A stretch of 64,000 nt of DNA, taken from the NCBI GenBank assembly GCA_002698785.1, contig PAAG01000051.1:62001-126000 (forward strand), given 5' to 3'. The DNA is from Verrucomicrobiales bacterium. GTDB taxonomy: Bacteria; Verrucomicrobiota; Verrucomicrobiia; Verrucomicrobiales; DEV007. Within the stretch, counting starts at the first letter, position 1; each line of letters starts with the position of its first letter. The position numbers and the translations under genes were made by a program. The notes under the pieces are model-generated. The model was not told where the DNA came from. It ran no database searches and was given only the letters and a program-made list of their open reading frames with translations. Shown piece by piece: positions 38,175-46,154 of the stretch.

Positions 38175-39059
38175 ATGTCGAGGCTCCCTCTCTCCGCATT
38201 CGCTCTCATTGCCGTTTCCGGCCTTTGCCTTGTTGCGGTGAGCCAAGATTCGCGAGGAAAAGTCTCTCCTACTTATTTCGGCATCAAAGACGGTGAAGTT
38301 CCCGAAGATCCCAGGGACTGGCGAGGGGGGCGCTACTATGACTTTGAAGATTGGGACGTCAATCAGGAACTGCCAAACGATGTCTTTACCTTCGCCCGGC
38401 TGCGCTACAATTCAGGGACCTGGATGGGACAGCGCGCGAAATGGATGATCGATTATCCGGACAGCGAGCTGAATTTTTCCTACCGTCTACAGCAACTGAC
38501 TTCGCTTGAGGTTAATCCTAAGGGGGCGATCGTGGACATCGATCCCGAACAGCTGCGTCACTACCCGTTCATTTACATGATCGAACCGGGTGATATCTGG
38601 ATCACTGAAGATGAAGCCCGAATACTGAGGGAGTATCTCCTGAATGGCGGGTTCATCATGGTGGATGACTTCTGGGGCATCTATGAATGGCGGAATTTCG
38701 AACGCGCCCTGCGCCAGATTTTCCCTGACCGGGAGTATGTAGAGCTGGAGTTGGACCACCCCATCTTCCACATGGTGTTCGACCTGGAAATGAAGCCACA
38801 AATCCCCGCCGTCGGCATGGCCCAAATGGGACGGGAGCAAGGAATCACCTACGAATGGAACAAACCGGGATCTGAGACACCTCACTATCGGGCAATCCTC
38901 GACGATGAGGGCCGCGTCTGCATGATGATCTGTTTCAACACCGACCTCGGCGACGGCTGGGAGGAGGAAGGAACCGACCCCTGGTATTTTCGCGAATTCT
39001 CCGAGAAATACGCCTACCCGCTCGGGATCAACATCGTTTTCTACGCACTTACCCATTAA
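38175..39059 (+). CDS. Secreted DUF4159-type protein
   Basis: 294 residues. A signal peptide covers about 1-24 (LSAFALIAVSGLCLVAVS). The mature part fits the DUF4159 pattern of PVC and Bacteroidota proteins: FTFARLRYNSG near residue 71, YPFIYMIEPGDIWITEDEARILREYLLNGGF in pieces, FIMVDDFWG, and a C-terminal YPLGINIVFYALTH. The fold resembles a glutamine amidotransferase-like or ThuA-like domain, but its activity is unknown. In other genomes it often lies in operons with MoxR and von Willebrand proteins. None are adjacent here. Confidence 0.78.
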   Translation: MSRLPLSAFALIAVSGLCLVAVSQDSRGKVSPTYFGIKDGEVPEDPRDWRGGRYYDFEDWDVNQELPNDVFTFARLRYNSGTWMGQRAKWMIDYPDSELNFSYRLQQLTSLEVNPKGAIVDIDPEQLRHYPFIYMIEPGDIWITEDEARILREYLLNGGFIMVDDFWGIYEWRNFERALRQIFPDREYVELELDHPIFHMVFDLEMKPQIPAVGMAQMGREQGITYEWNKPGSETPHYRAILDDEGRVCMMICFNTDLGDGWEEEGTDPWYFREFSEKYAYPLGINIVFYALTH

Positions 39060-39092
39060 AAAACCACTGAGCGGATCTCGCCCAGTGGTTTT
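39060..39092. terminator. Bidirectional intrinsic terminator
   Basis: AAAACCACTG pairs with CAGTGGTTTT, with GCG/CGC-type pairs inside, and each strand ends in a T-run. It lies exactly between the convergent DUF4159 gene (stop at 39059) and the FHA gene, and can serve both. Confidence 0.85.
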
Positions 39093-39118
39093 CGAAAAGG
39101 TTTCAGATGGTCTGCTTT

Positions 39119-39952
39119 TTACTCTTCAGCTCCGGGCTTTTTGCCGGGTAACGGAATCGATGGAGCAGCGGGAGCCGCGCCAGGTGCTTTCAGAGGAACA
39201 GGCTTCGGAGCTTGTGGTGCGCCCGGAGCCGAGGGTGCCGCAGTTGGTGGTTTGACACCGCCGGGAGGCTTGGGAGCCACAGGGCCGGGAGCGGAAGGCT
39301 TGACCTGATCGAGCTTCACAGTGGTTGCACCTGCATCAGCAGCAGGGGTAGCCACCTTTGCCGGAGCCGGTGGGGAACCAGGCTTAACGGGCGCTGGTTG
39401 CGCTACAGCTGCAGGCTTAGCGGGAGCCGCCGGTGCACCCGGCTTTGCTGGCGCAGGAGGACCACCTGGCTTTGGAGGACCCGCTGGCGCACCTGGTTTC
39501 GCAGGTGCAGGAGAGGCTACCTTCGCAGCAGGCGCTCCTGGCTGTGCAGGAGCAGCAACGGCGACTGGTGCCGTCTTCGGTGTCGTTGCCTTCGGAGAGG
39601 CCTCGATCGATTGAATCAACTCCTCAGCAGGAGTCGAGTCCAACACTGCCGTTGGCACGAAGTAGCATGAAATGGTTTCGCCCATGAGAACCTTATCCAT
39701 CGGGCTGAGAGCCTTGCCATCTGGCCCGACTTTCTCGCCGTTCACCTTGGTTCCATTGGTCGATCCGTTGTCTTTGATTGTGCAGGTGTCACCATCGATC
39801 TCGATGCTACCATGTTTAACAGAGACTTCGGAAATTAGGATCTGGATGTCATTGTCAGGTCCACGGCCGACGCTCTTGGATTCGCCATCCAAGGCAAACG
39901 TCTTGGGGTCCTGGTCGGGAAGACTAACAATCAAAGAAAATTTGGAGGACAT
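39119..39952 (-). CDS. FHA-domain protein with long Pro/Ala-rich tail
   Basis: 277 residues from the ATG at 39952. Residues about 1-105 form a forkhead-associated domain with the expected phosphothreonine-binding motifs: VGRGPDNDI, SVKHGSIEI and DNGSTNGTKVNG. From about 125 to the end the chain is almost only Pro, Ala, Gly and Lys in loose repeats of the APAKPGAP type, so it is disordered. FHA domains bind phosphorylated partners of Ser/Thr kinases. No kinase gene is adjacent. The tail may be a linker or spacer at the cell surface or nucleoid, which is a guess. Confidence 0.85.
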   Translation of the reverse strand: MSSKFSLIVSLPDQDPKTFALDGESKSVGRGPDNDIQILISEVSVKHGSIEIDGDTCTIKDNGSTNGTKVNGEKVGPDGKALSPMDKVLMGETISCYFVPTAVLDSTPAEELIQSIEASPKATTPKTAPVAVAAPAQPGAPAAKVASPAPAKPGAPAGPPKPGGPPAPAKPGAPAAPAKPAAVAQPAPVKPGSPPAPAKVATPAADAGATTVKLDQVKPSAPGPVAPKPPGGVKPPTAAPSAPGAPQAPKPVPLKAPGAAPAAPSIPLPGKKPGAEE

Positions 39953-40010
39953 AGGTCGGAGTCTGGAAAAAAATTTTAAATCTGTCAACCCGTTCTAAAA
40001 AAATGGGCAT

Positions 40011-40877
40011 TCATAGATTACGACTCCGCAACCATGCCCGGATCGCATTAGTAAGCGGTTCGCATTCTTTTTCATGGAACGGCTCATGGAGGCCATCGTG
40101 GACGAGTAGATAGGTTTTGTCATTGGCACTCAATCGGTTGAGCATGTCTCTGGAGAATTCAGGAGGACACACCGGATCATTCCATCCCTGAACGATTAGG
40201 TAGACAAGTTCGGCTGGAAGATTCTCAAATGACGACCGAATGACATCGGCCTCTTCAAGAAGACTGGCACCAGCCCTCACCGAAACTTTGTTGTGAAAGA
40301 GCGGGTCTTTCCATTTCGCCTCTTCGTTTCCACCGTGATAGCAGGCAGAAGGAGTGACACCGGTTTTCAGCGTTAGTCTCGGGAACAGATGGCCCGCAAG
40401 CCGAGCGGCGAGGATTTTCAATTCCCCCTGTCCGTAGCGCGGAGAGATCAATGGCGAGCTGAACCACACCCATTTTGGAAGCCTATCACTCGCCCCTTTA
40501 TCCAGTAGCCAGCTCATAAGGAAGAATCCACCTGTCGAATGAGCAAAGACTCCGCGCGGAGGACCTCCCTTTTTTTCGATCACGGAATTGATGATCTGTT
40601 TTGCCTCGGGCACTGTTGGCAAGTGAGACGGGGAAAGGCCTGATTTCCCGCACCCTGGCCAGTCGATAGCTACGACTTCACTACCCGTTGCGGCAAGCAG
40701 TGATGCCGCCCATGTGTGGGCACCGGAATGGTCCCCCAGACCGTGGAGGACCAGATGCCATCCCCCGTCGGGATTGCGCGGCTGAATGGTTCGAGTGTAG
40801 ACACCGGATTCGAATGCCCCGGAATCGAAAATTGACGCTGCGTTTTCTGATTCACTCACAGGAAAATGCTCGCCCAT
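40011..40877 (-). CDS. Alpha/beta hydrolase, lysophospholipase/monoacylglycerol lipase-like
   Basis: 288 residues without a signal. The fold motifs are LVLHGLGDHSG (oxyanion region), VAIDWPGCGKS, the nucleophile Ser in FAHSTGGF, the Asp in QGWNDPVCP, and the His in GLHEPFHE. This is the serine aminopeptidase S33/MGL-like pattern. The substrate is unknown. It lies 58 bp upstream of the FHA gene on the same strand. Confidence 0.82.
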   Translation of the reverse strand: MGEHFPVSESENAASIFDSGAFESGVYTRTIQPRNPDGGWHLVLHGLGDHSGAHTWAASLLAATGSEVVAIDWPGCGKSGLSPSHLPTVPEAKQIINSVIEKKGGPPRGVFAHSTGGFFLMSWLLDKGASDRLPKWVWFSSPLISPRYGQGELKILAARLAGHLFPRLTLKTGVTPSACYHGGNEEAKWKDPLFHNKVSVRAGASLLEEADVIRSSFENLPAELVYLIVQGWNDPVCPPEFSRDMLNRLSANDKTYLLVHDGLHEPFHEKECEPLTNAIRAWLRSRNL

Positions 40878-40895
40878 CCGGCGGAAATATTCCAG

Positions 40896-40924
40896 TTGCG
40901 GTTTTTCCTGCTTGAGATTACATT
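40896..40924 (+). promoter_or_regulatory. Predicted promoter of tRNA-Val
   Basis: TTGCGG and TACATT are spaced by 17 bases, the -10 ending 27 bases before the tRNA 5' end. Confidence 0.5.
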
Positions 40925-40951
40925 CGCCGCCCTCGGCTGGAGGCCACTAAT

Positions 40952-41026
40952 GCGCGGTTAGCTCAGGGGTAGAGCATCACCTTGACACGGTGGGGGTCAC
41001 TGGTTCAAATCCAGTATCGCGCACCA
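40952..41026 (+). tRNA. tRNA-Val (anticodon GAC), CCA encoded
   Basis: The acceptor stem GCGCGGT/ATCGCGC, a D-arm with AGCTCAGGGGTAGAGC, the anticodon stem TCACC/GGTGG enclosing TTGACAC (anticodon GAC), and a T-arm ACTGG/CCAGT around TTCAAAT complete the cloverleaf. CCA follows the discriminator A. It reads GUC and GUU codons. The next protein gene begins 10 bp later. Confidence 0.95.
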
Positions 41027-41035
41027 TTCATCCCT

Positions 41036-42100
41036 ATGGCCATACTTTACGAGTCCCCTCTCTGCCTGGCCGTATTGAATCCGAAGGGAAGAGACCCCTT
41101 TCTGGATTATAAGGACGGGCCCCATCGTTACACTCCGGGAATTCATGCTCCGGTGAATTTTCATGCTTATGCAGCATCGACTTATGGGGCATTCTTCGAC
41201 TCCACCGAGGAGGTGATCGATAGCAGAAATCGGTTCGATGCAGTCCTCGTCCTGATCCGTCGCCGCACCTGGATCACGCTGGAGGCCGTTGAGATTCTCA
41301 AAGAGGCAGGAATTAAGGTGCTCGTTGCATGGAAGGAGTGCAGCCACAATCAGATCACCGGGCAGTTAAGATCTCGGAGAGCAGTAGCTGCATACGGTCG
41401 AATCCTCGAGATGGCAGATGGCATTGTCTCGCCAACACTGGCCTGGCCTCCGAGGTGTGGGGCTATCGGCCAAAATGAGTTCTGGACCAAGTTAAAATTT
41501 CTTCCCACCCCTTATCCGCTCGAATTCGACAGTTGGGATTTTTCGATTCCAATCCAAGACCGGCTGGGATTGATGATCGGAACTCGGGAGTTCAAAACGG
41601 AGTCGAGAAACCATATCCACGCACTGGCTCGCGCTGCGTCGCTGGCACATGAGTTCAACATCCCTCGCGTGACGGTGATTAACTCGGAGAGAAAGAAGGG
41701 AATGAGCATGCTCCGCGAGGTTGAAAAATCATTTCCCCGCGGCTGTCTGCAAATCATCGAAGAACGACTTCCCTACCTTGAATACATGGGGCTGATCTCG
41801 AACCACCGACTGATCTACCAGATGGATCGAAGTACGGTTCCGGGTCAGGTGGCGGGGGATTGCCTACTCGCCCGAACAATCTGCGCTGGAGGGAGTTCGA
41901 CTATAGAGAAGATGGCATACCCGACATTCAGTGACGATGGGACGATCCGCATGAAAAATGTTTTCGAGAGAATCTCGCAGATTCTTTTTGATGACGACGC
42001 CTACCGGGCGGCAATCCTGAAATCCCAGAAGGTAGCACGACAGTCGCTGAGCTTTGAATCAGCCGCTCGTGAACTTGGGGACTGGTCAATTCTCCAATAG
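41036..42100 (+). CDS. Unrecognised protein, possibly a GT-B glycosyltransferase
   Basis: 354 residues from the ATG at 41036. The longer frame would begin inside the tRNA. It has no signal and no transmembrane helix. Alternating hydrophobic strands (FDAVLVLIRR, IKVLVAWKEC, RVTVINSER) and a late CAGGSSTIEKMAYP with an acidic residue recall the two Rossmann domains and donor-binding Glu of GT-B glycosyltransferases, but I cannot place it in a family. It directly follows tRNA-Val, and its last 15 bp overlap the ROK gene end. Confidence 0.6.
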   Translation: MAILYESPLCLAVLNPKGRDPFLDYKDGPHRYTPGIHAPVNFHAYAASTYGAFFDSTEEVIDSRNRFDAVLVLIRRRTWITLEAVEILKEAGIKVLVAWKECSHNQITGQLRSRRAVAAYGRILEMADGIVSPTLAWPPRCGAIGQNEFWTKLKFLPTPYPLEFDSWDFSIPIQDRLGLMIGTREFKTESRNHIHALARAASLAHEFNIPRVTVINSERKKGMSMLREVEKSFPRGCLQIIEERLPYLEYMGLISNHRLIYQMDRSTVPGQVAGDCLLARTICAGGSSTIEKMAYPTFSDDGTIRMKNVFERISQILFDDDAYRAAILKSQKVARQSLSFESAARELGDWSILQ

Positions 42101-43021
42101 GTCGAGAGCCATGGCAGAGCTGCCAAGAATGCCTGCGGTGTTGCCGTAGCGAGCCGGAACAACGGTAAGATTCTCAAAACACTCGAGGGTCAGGGTATCC
42201 TGCAGCTTTTTCTTCAGCGGATCGAAGAGAAGGTTCCCAGAGTGCGAAACCCCGCCACCGACGACAATGACCTCGGGATTCAGGAGATAGACAACGCTCA
42301 TGAGACAAGCGCCGAGGTAGTTGGCGACATTCTGCCAGACAGATACGGCAATCACATCGCCTTTCGCAGCGAGGGTCGCCAGGTTTTCAGGTGAGCAATC
42401 TTCGGGAGCCAAGGCACCGTTGGTGCGATACAGTTCCTTCGCCATCTCTTCGATCTGACGGTTGCCGATGTACCGCTCCAACGCTCCAGAATTCCCGTAG
42501 GGACCCTCGACTCCGTTGAGATCGACACTCATCTGGCCGATCTCACCTGCGGCATAGGCTCCCCCGCGAAACAGTTCTCCATTGAGGATGAGTCCCCCAC
42601 CGACACCTGTGCCCAGAGTTACACAGACAGCATGGCGATAACCGGAAGCGGCTCCGTATTTCCACTCGGCGAAGGCCATGCAGTTGGCATCGTTGTCTAG
42701 AACAGTGGGAAGGCCTGTCTGTTCCTGCATGATATCGCGAAGAGGGACTTCGGACCAGCCCTTCACGTTTGTGAGTTTATAGGTGACGCCCGCTCCGTAA
42801 TCGACAGCTCCCGGAACGCCGATGCCTACAGCGGAGGCACCCGGATTCTCTTCGCACATCAGATTGATTTCCTGATTGATCCGGGCAATGAGGTCATCCG
42901 GATTGTCAAAATCCTGTGTGGGAATGCGGTGAATATCAGATACCAGCTCGGCACCCGATACGATGGCAAGTTTTACGGAGGTACCTCCGAAGTCGATACC
43001 GATGGCCTTGGATTCGCTCAT
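42086..43021 (-). CDS. ROK-family sugar kinase (glucokinase-like), without the zinc cysteines
   Basis: 311 residues. The ATP site motif GIDFGGTSVKLA opens the chain, then VLDNDANCMAFAEW with the catalytic Asp, and TLGTGVGGGLI. In typical ROK proteins a Cys-rich zinc loop (CGxxGCxE) follows. Here the region reads GPYGNSGALERYIG, so all Cys are missing while the Glu is kept. It probably phosphorylates glucose or another hexose. It overlaps coaX by 4 bp (ATGA) and ends the seven-gene unit starting at 47631. Confidence 0.85.
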   Translation of the reverse strand: MSESKAIGIDFGGTSVKLAIVSGAELVSDIHRIPTQDFDNPDDLIARINQEINLMCEENPGASAVGIGVPGAVDYGAGVTYKLTNVKGWSEVPLRDIMQEQTGLPTVLDNDANCMAFAEWKYGAASGYRHAVCVTLGTGVGGGLILNGELFRGGAYAAGEIGQMSVDLNGVEGPYGNSGALERYIGNRQIEEMAKELYRTNGALAPEDCSPENLATLAAKGDVIAVSVWQNVANYLGACLMSVVYLLNPEVIVVGGGVSHSGNLLFDPLKKKLQDTLTLECFENLTVVPARYGNTAGILGSSAMALDLLEN

Positions 43022-43770
43022 GAGAAAAAATTGATTCGGGCAATTTGCAGAAGTCCGTCCATCGTCAAATACGGTTCCACGAGATGGATCTCCGGCATAT
43101 CGCCCGCTATCAAAGCCGCATATCCCCCTGTCGCAATCACTTTTGCGGATTCTCCTGTTTCGATTTCGATCCGCGACAAAATCTCTTTCACCAATCCGCG
43201 ATAGCCATGGTACGCGCCCGCCTGCATGGCACTCTCGGTGGTTTTGCCAATCACTGAGTCGGGTTTCTTGATATCGATCTCCGGCAATAATGCGGTCCGC
43301 TGGTGAAGATAATGGCGCATAGCATCCAACCCGGGGGCAATTACACCACCAATGTAGGCAGGCCGCCTGTCGATGATGTCAAAAGTGACCGCCGTTCCGA
43401 AATCTACGACTATGACAGCCTCGCCGGGGAAGCGACCTACAACTGCGGCAGCATTGGCGAGTCGATCAGCCCCGACTTTCGATGGGTCAGAAAAATCGAC
43501 TTCTAGACCGAGCTTGATCTGATTTGAGACCGAGATCATCGGCTTGCCCTCGTAAGCCAATTCAAACTTTGGCACGCAAGAGGGAACTACCGAGGCGAGC
43601 ACGACTTTTTCATAAACCCAACCTTCGAGCAGGTGACTGATTGATTCCGGCGTCACCTCTGCCGTTTCTATGGACCGGTGCTCCAGCAGTCCATCACCCG
43701 AAGCCAGTGCGAACTTCGTTCGGGTGTTATTGTTGTTGATCAGGAGTAGATCGGCCTGGATAGACGGCAT
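43018..43770 (-). CDS. coaX: Type III pantothenate kinase
   Basis: CoaX starts coenzyme A synthesis by phosphorylating pantothenate. The 250-residue product keeps the ASKHA motifs VGADRLANA with the catalytic Asp, VVDFGTAVTFD and IGGVIAPGL. The N-terminal phosphate loop, normally D-x-G-N-T-x-x-K, reads NNNNTRTK here, so the first Asp is Asn and the Gly is Asn. It may use the metal differently or be less active. It overlaps the ROK start by 4 bp. Confidence 0.86.
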   Translation of the reverse strand: MPSIQADLLLINNNNTRTKFALASGDGLLEHRSIETAEVTPESISHLLEGWVYEKVVLASVVPSCVPKFELAYEGKPMISVSNQIKLGLEVDFSDPSKVGADRLANAAAVVGRFPGEAVIVVDFGTAVTFDIIDRRPAYIGGVIAPGLDAMRHYLHQRTALLPEIDIKKPDSVIGKTTESAMQAGAYHGYRGLVKEILSRIEIETGESAKVIATGGYAALIAGDMPEIHLVEPYLTMDGLLQIARINFFS

Positions 43771-43775
43771 GACAG

Positions 43776-44258
43776 TCAGGGAAGCTCTGCTTGCAACCGT
43801 TTGCCTTCAAAGTCCAGCCAAATTGTGTCGGCCTGGCTTTCCAGCCAGTATTTCACGGTCACCAGAGCATCCTCTTCTCCCGGTGGAAGGACTGCTTTTT
43901 CCTGAAATGGTTCGAAGAAATGAGGGATTCGGTCGCCTGCCGTGGTCGAGGCTACGAGGCGCGTCTCGTCCAAGACGATCTCTTCCTCCGTTTCCGAACG
44001 CCCCAGGAGAGTGAGCTCGACAATCCGTCCGCCATTTGAGTCGGTTACATTCACAGAATCGACTCGGAGGCCTTTTTCCGCTTCCTCCGGTATTCCCTCT
44101 TCTGATTTACCCATCTCATCGATCAGGACCGCAACGGGTTCCGGTGCTTCTTCCAACGCCGTGCCTGACTCCGGACTGAACGCGAACCAGATCAATCCAG
44201 CCACAATGACCAGCAAGAGCCAAATTTCGAAGCGCTTCAGTATGACCAGGTATTGCAT
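43776..44258 (-). CDS. Small membrane-anchored protein of unknown function
   Basis: 160 residues. One helix at about 11-28 (IWLLLVIVAGLIWFAF) is followed by an acidic linker and a beta-rich domain of about 90 residues (GRIVELTLLG, EEIVLDETRLV, TVKYWLE). No family recognised. It lies 13 bp after the MlaD gene and 5 bp before coaX, so it is co-transcribed. It may be a periplasmic partner of the Mla-type transporter. Confidence 0.72.
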   Translation of the reverse strand: MQYLVILKRFEIWLLLVIVAGLIWFAFSPESGTALEEAPEPVAVLIDEMGKSEEGIPEEAEKGLRVDSVNVTDSNGGRIVELTLLGRSETEEEIVLDETRLVASTTAGDRIPHFFEPFQEKAVLPPGEEDALVTVKYWLESQADTIWLDFEGKRLQAELP

Positions 44259-44271
44259 TCCCTTTCGGATT

Positions 44272-45333
44272 TCAGGGTTTCTTTTTCTTCAGCCAGGAAA
44301 ACGGGTTTTTTTTCTCCTCTGGTGCAGGCTCTGCCTGAGGCGAGGTCTCGCGTTTTTCCGATTTGTTTTGAAACAATCCGTTCTCCCGAGGATAAAACAA
44401 GACGCCGTTTCGATCCAATTTGTCGACAAAGCTTTCCAAGTCGTTGCGGAGTTCCGCGTTTTCTATAAGTGCGTTAGCCAAACCGTCTCCATTCTCGATC
44501 TGGTAGACCAGTCGTTCTGCGGTGTTCAGGGTTGCTCGCAGGTCGTCCAACGAAGTATCCAATTCACGTGCGACCGGATCGACCGTGTCTACTGTATCCG
44601 CGAGACTCACGAGGGTTTCATTCGCGAGATCGAATGTCTTCTCTGCGCGATCAGCAGCATTGTTGATGCTTTCGACAGCTCCTTCTGCCGACTCGAAGAA
44701 CGGTTCGATTTTTCCGGAAGCCTGATTGATTTGTTCGGATGATTTGCGCAATTCCGAGAGAGTAACTTTCAAGTTCTCGAGATTCTCATCAGTGAGGACC
44801 CCTTCTTCCACTCGAGTGAAAAATGTCTCCAACTGCGACACGAGAGCACGAATTTCTGCAACCGCCTCACGTGCCTCTTCAAGGGCTTCACCTGCGCTTC
44901 CGGTCAGATCACTTATGCTGTCTGCGCTCTTCGCGACAATCGTATCGCCAGCCTCGACGAAGTCCGAAGATGACTGCGAGGGCGGCAATATCCTGACAAA
45001 ACTATCTCCCATCAGTCCACTCGTCGTTACTCGCACTTGAGAATCCTTCGGAATTTTTCGGTCTGGATCGATTCGCAATTCCAGCCGCAAGCTGGAGTAG
45101 GATTCGGTAAGTTCGGGATCACTCGCGACCTGCCCGATTTCTACTCCGCCAATTCGCACAGGAACCCCTTCCCTAACACCTGTAGCATCGTCAATTTCAA
45201 CGAACACGAGGTATCCGGCTCCACCCGCTCCTCTTGAACCGGCGAATTGAATTGTGAGCCAGCTCACTAGCCCGATTCCCAGCAAGACAAAAATGCCCGC
45301 GAGGATTTCCGGACGCTGCGTTCCGTTTTTCAT
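44272..45333 (-). CDS. MlaD-family MCE-domain lipid transport protein
   Basis: 353 residues. An N-terminal membrane helix (about 11-29) is followed by an MCE domain (VFVEIDDATGVREGVPVRIG, IGQVAS, VRVTTSGLMGDSFVRI) to about residue 125. After that comes a long helical, coiled-coil part (about 140-300) and a basic tail. In the Mla system MCE proteins form a periplasmic ring that hands phospholipids between membranes. It follows the ATPase gene by 53 bp. Confidence 0.9.
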   Translation of the reverse strand: MKNGTQRPEILAGIFVLLGIGLVSWLTIQFAGSRGAGGAGYLVFVEIDDATGVREGVPVRIGGVEIGQVASDPELTESYSSLRLELRIDPDRKIPKDSQVRVTTSGLMGDSFVRILPPSQSSSDFVEAGDTIVAKSADSISDLTGSAGEALEEAREAVAEIRALVSQLETFFTRVEEGVLTDENLENLKVTLSELRKSSEQINQASGKIEPFFESAEGAVESINNAADRAEKTFDLANETLVSLADTVDTVDPVARELDTSLDDLRATLNTAERLVYQIENGDGLANALIENAELRNDLESFVDKLDRNGVLFYPRENGLFQNKSEKRETSPQAEPAPEEKKNPFSWLKKKKP

Positions 45334-45386
45334 CCTTCTGCTTTTACTGTATCACGCTCCATCCTCTTTTGCGACATCGCCTCTTG

Positions 45387-46154
45387 TCACTCATTGTACT
45401 GCTGCCCGGCGGCAAGAAACTCTTTTACTACCGGATCTGCTGAGGATTCCAACTCAGGCAAAGTACCGGAGAACCGAACTGCGCCGGAATCCAGAAAGAC
45501 GACTTTGTCAGCGATTTCTTTCATCGCCCCCAGATTATGGGTTACCACGACAGTGGTCAGTTGCAGTTCCCGTTGAAGACGTTTTATCAACTGGATGATG
45601 TTTCGTGCCAGGATCGGATCGAGACCGGATGTGGGTTCATCGAAAAGAATACATTCCGGCTTTGTCACAATCGCCCGAGCCAGCGAAGCCCGTTTTTTCA
45701 TTCCGCCGGATAGCGAAGCAGGTAGCTTTTCTCCATCCCCCGCCAGCTCCACCCTGCCAAGCGCATCCTTTACCAACAAGGCTATCCTCTCTGGATCACG
45801 TTCGCCGTATTCCCTTAGCGGAAACGCAATATTTTCGCTGACTGTCTTGGAGTCGAACAGCCCACCATCCTGAAAAACGAATCCGATCCTGCGGCGAACA
45901 GGAACAAGGTCACGCTCACTAAGATCAACAAGATCCTGACCTTCCACAAACACATCCCCCGAATCGGGTCTCAGCAATCCTATCAAGTGCTTCAAAAGGA
46001 CACTTTTTCCTGCCCCGGAACCACCTACAATGACCGTTGCTTTTCCCCGCGGAACAGAAAGAGTCACGTCCCGGAGAATCAGTCTTCCTTCGAGACTTGT
46101 AGACACATTCGAAAGGGCGAAAAAATCGGCGCCCGTTGTACGATCCGCACTCAT
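45387..46154 (-). CDS. MlaF-like ABC transporter ATPase
   Basis: 255 residues from the ATG at 46154. The 85 extra residues in the longer frame are out-of-family sequence from the overlapping permease region. It has Walker A (GGSGAGKS), FVFQDGGLFDS at the Q-loop, the signature LSGGMKKR and Walker B ECILFDEPTSGLDP. This is the pattern of the ATPase of Mla-type phospholipid transporters. Its ATG shares one base with the stop codon of the permease gene. Confidence 0.93.
   Translation of the reverse strand: MSADRTTGADFFALSNVSTSLEGRLILRDVTLSVPRGKATVIVGGSGAGKSVLLKHLIGLLRPDSGDVFVEGQDLVDLSERDLVPVRRRIGFVFQDGGLFDSKTVSENIAFPLREYGERDPERIALLVKDALGRVELAGDGEKLPASLSGGMKKRASLARAIVTKPECILFDEPTSGLDPILARNIIQLIKRLQRELQLTTVVVTHNLGAMKEIADKVVFLDSGAVRFSGTLPELESSADPVVKEFLAAGQQYNE

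Noticed and set aside
39212-39687. Arg/Cys/Trp-rich and Gly/Ala-rich plus-strand frames
   Set aside because: They are reflections of the repetitive Pro/Ala-coding tail of the FHA gene on the other strand.
41024-42086. Integrative element at the tRNA-Val 3' end
   Set aside because: No integrase gene is present and no repeat of the tRNA 3' end was found downstream.
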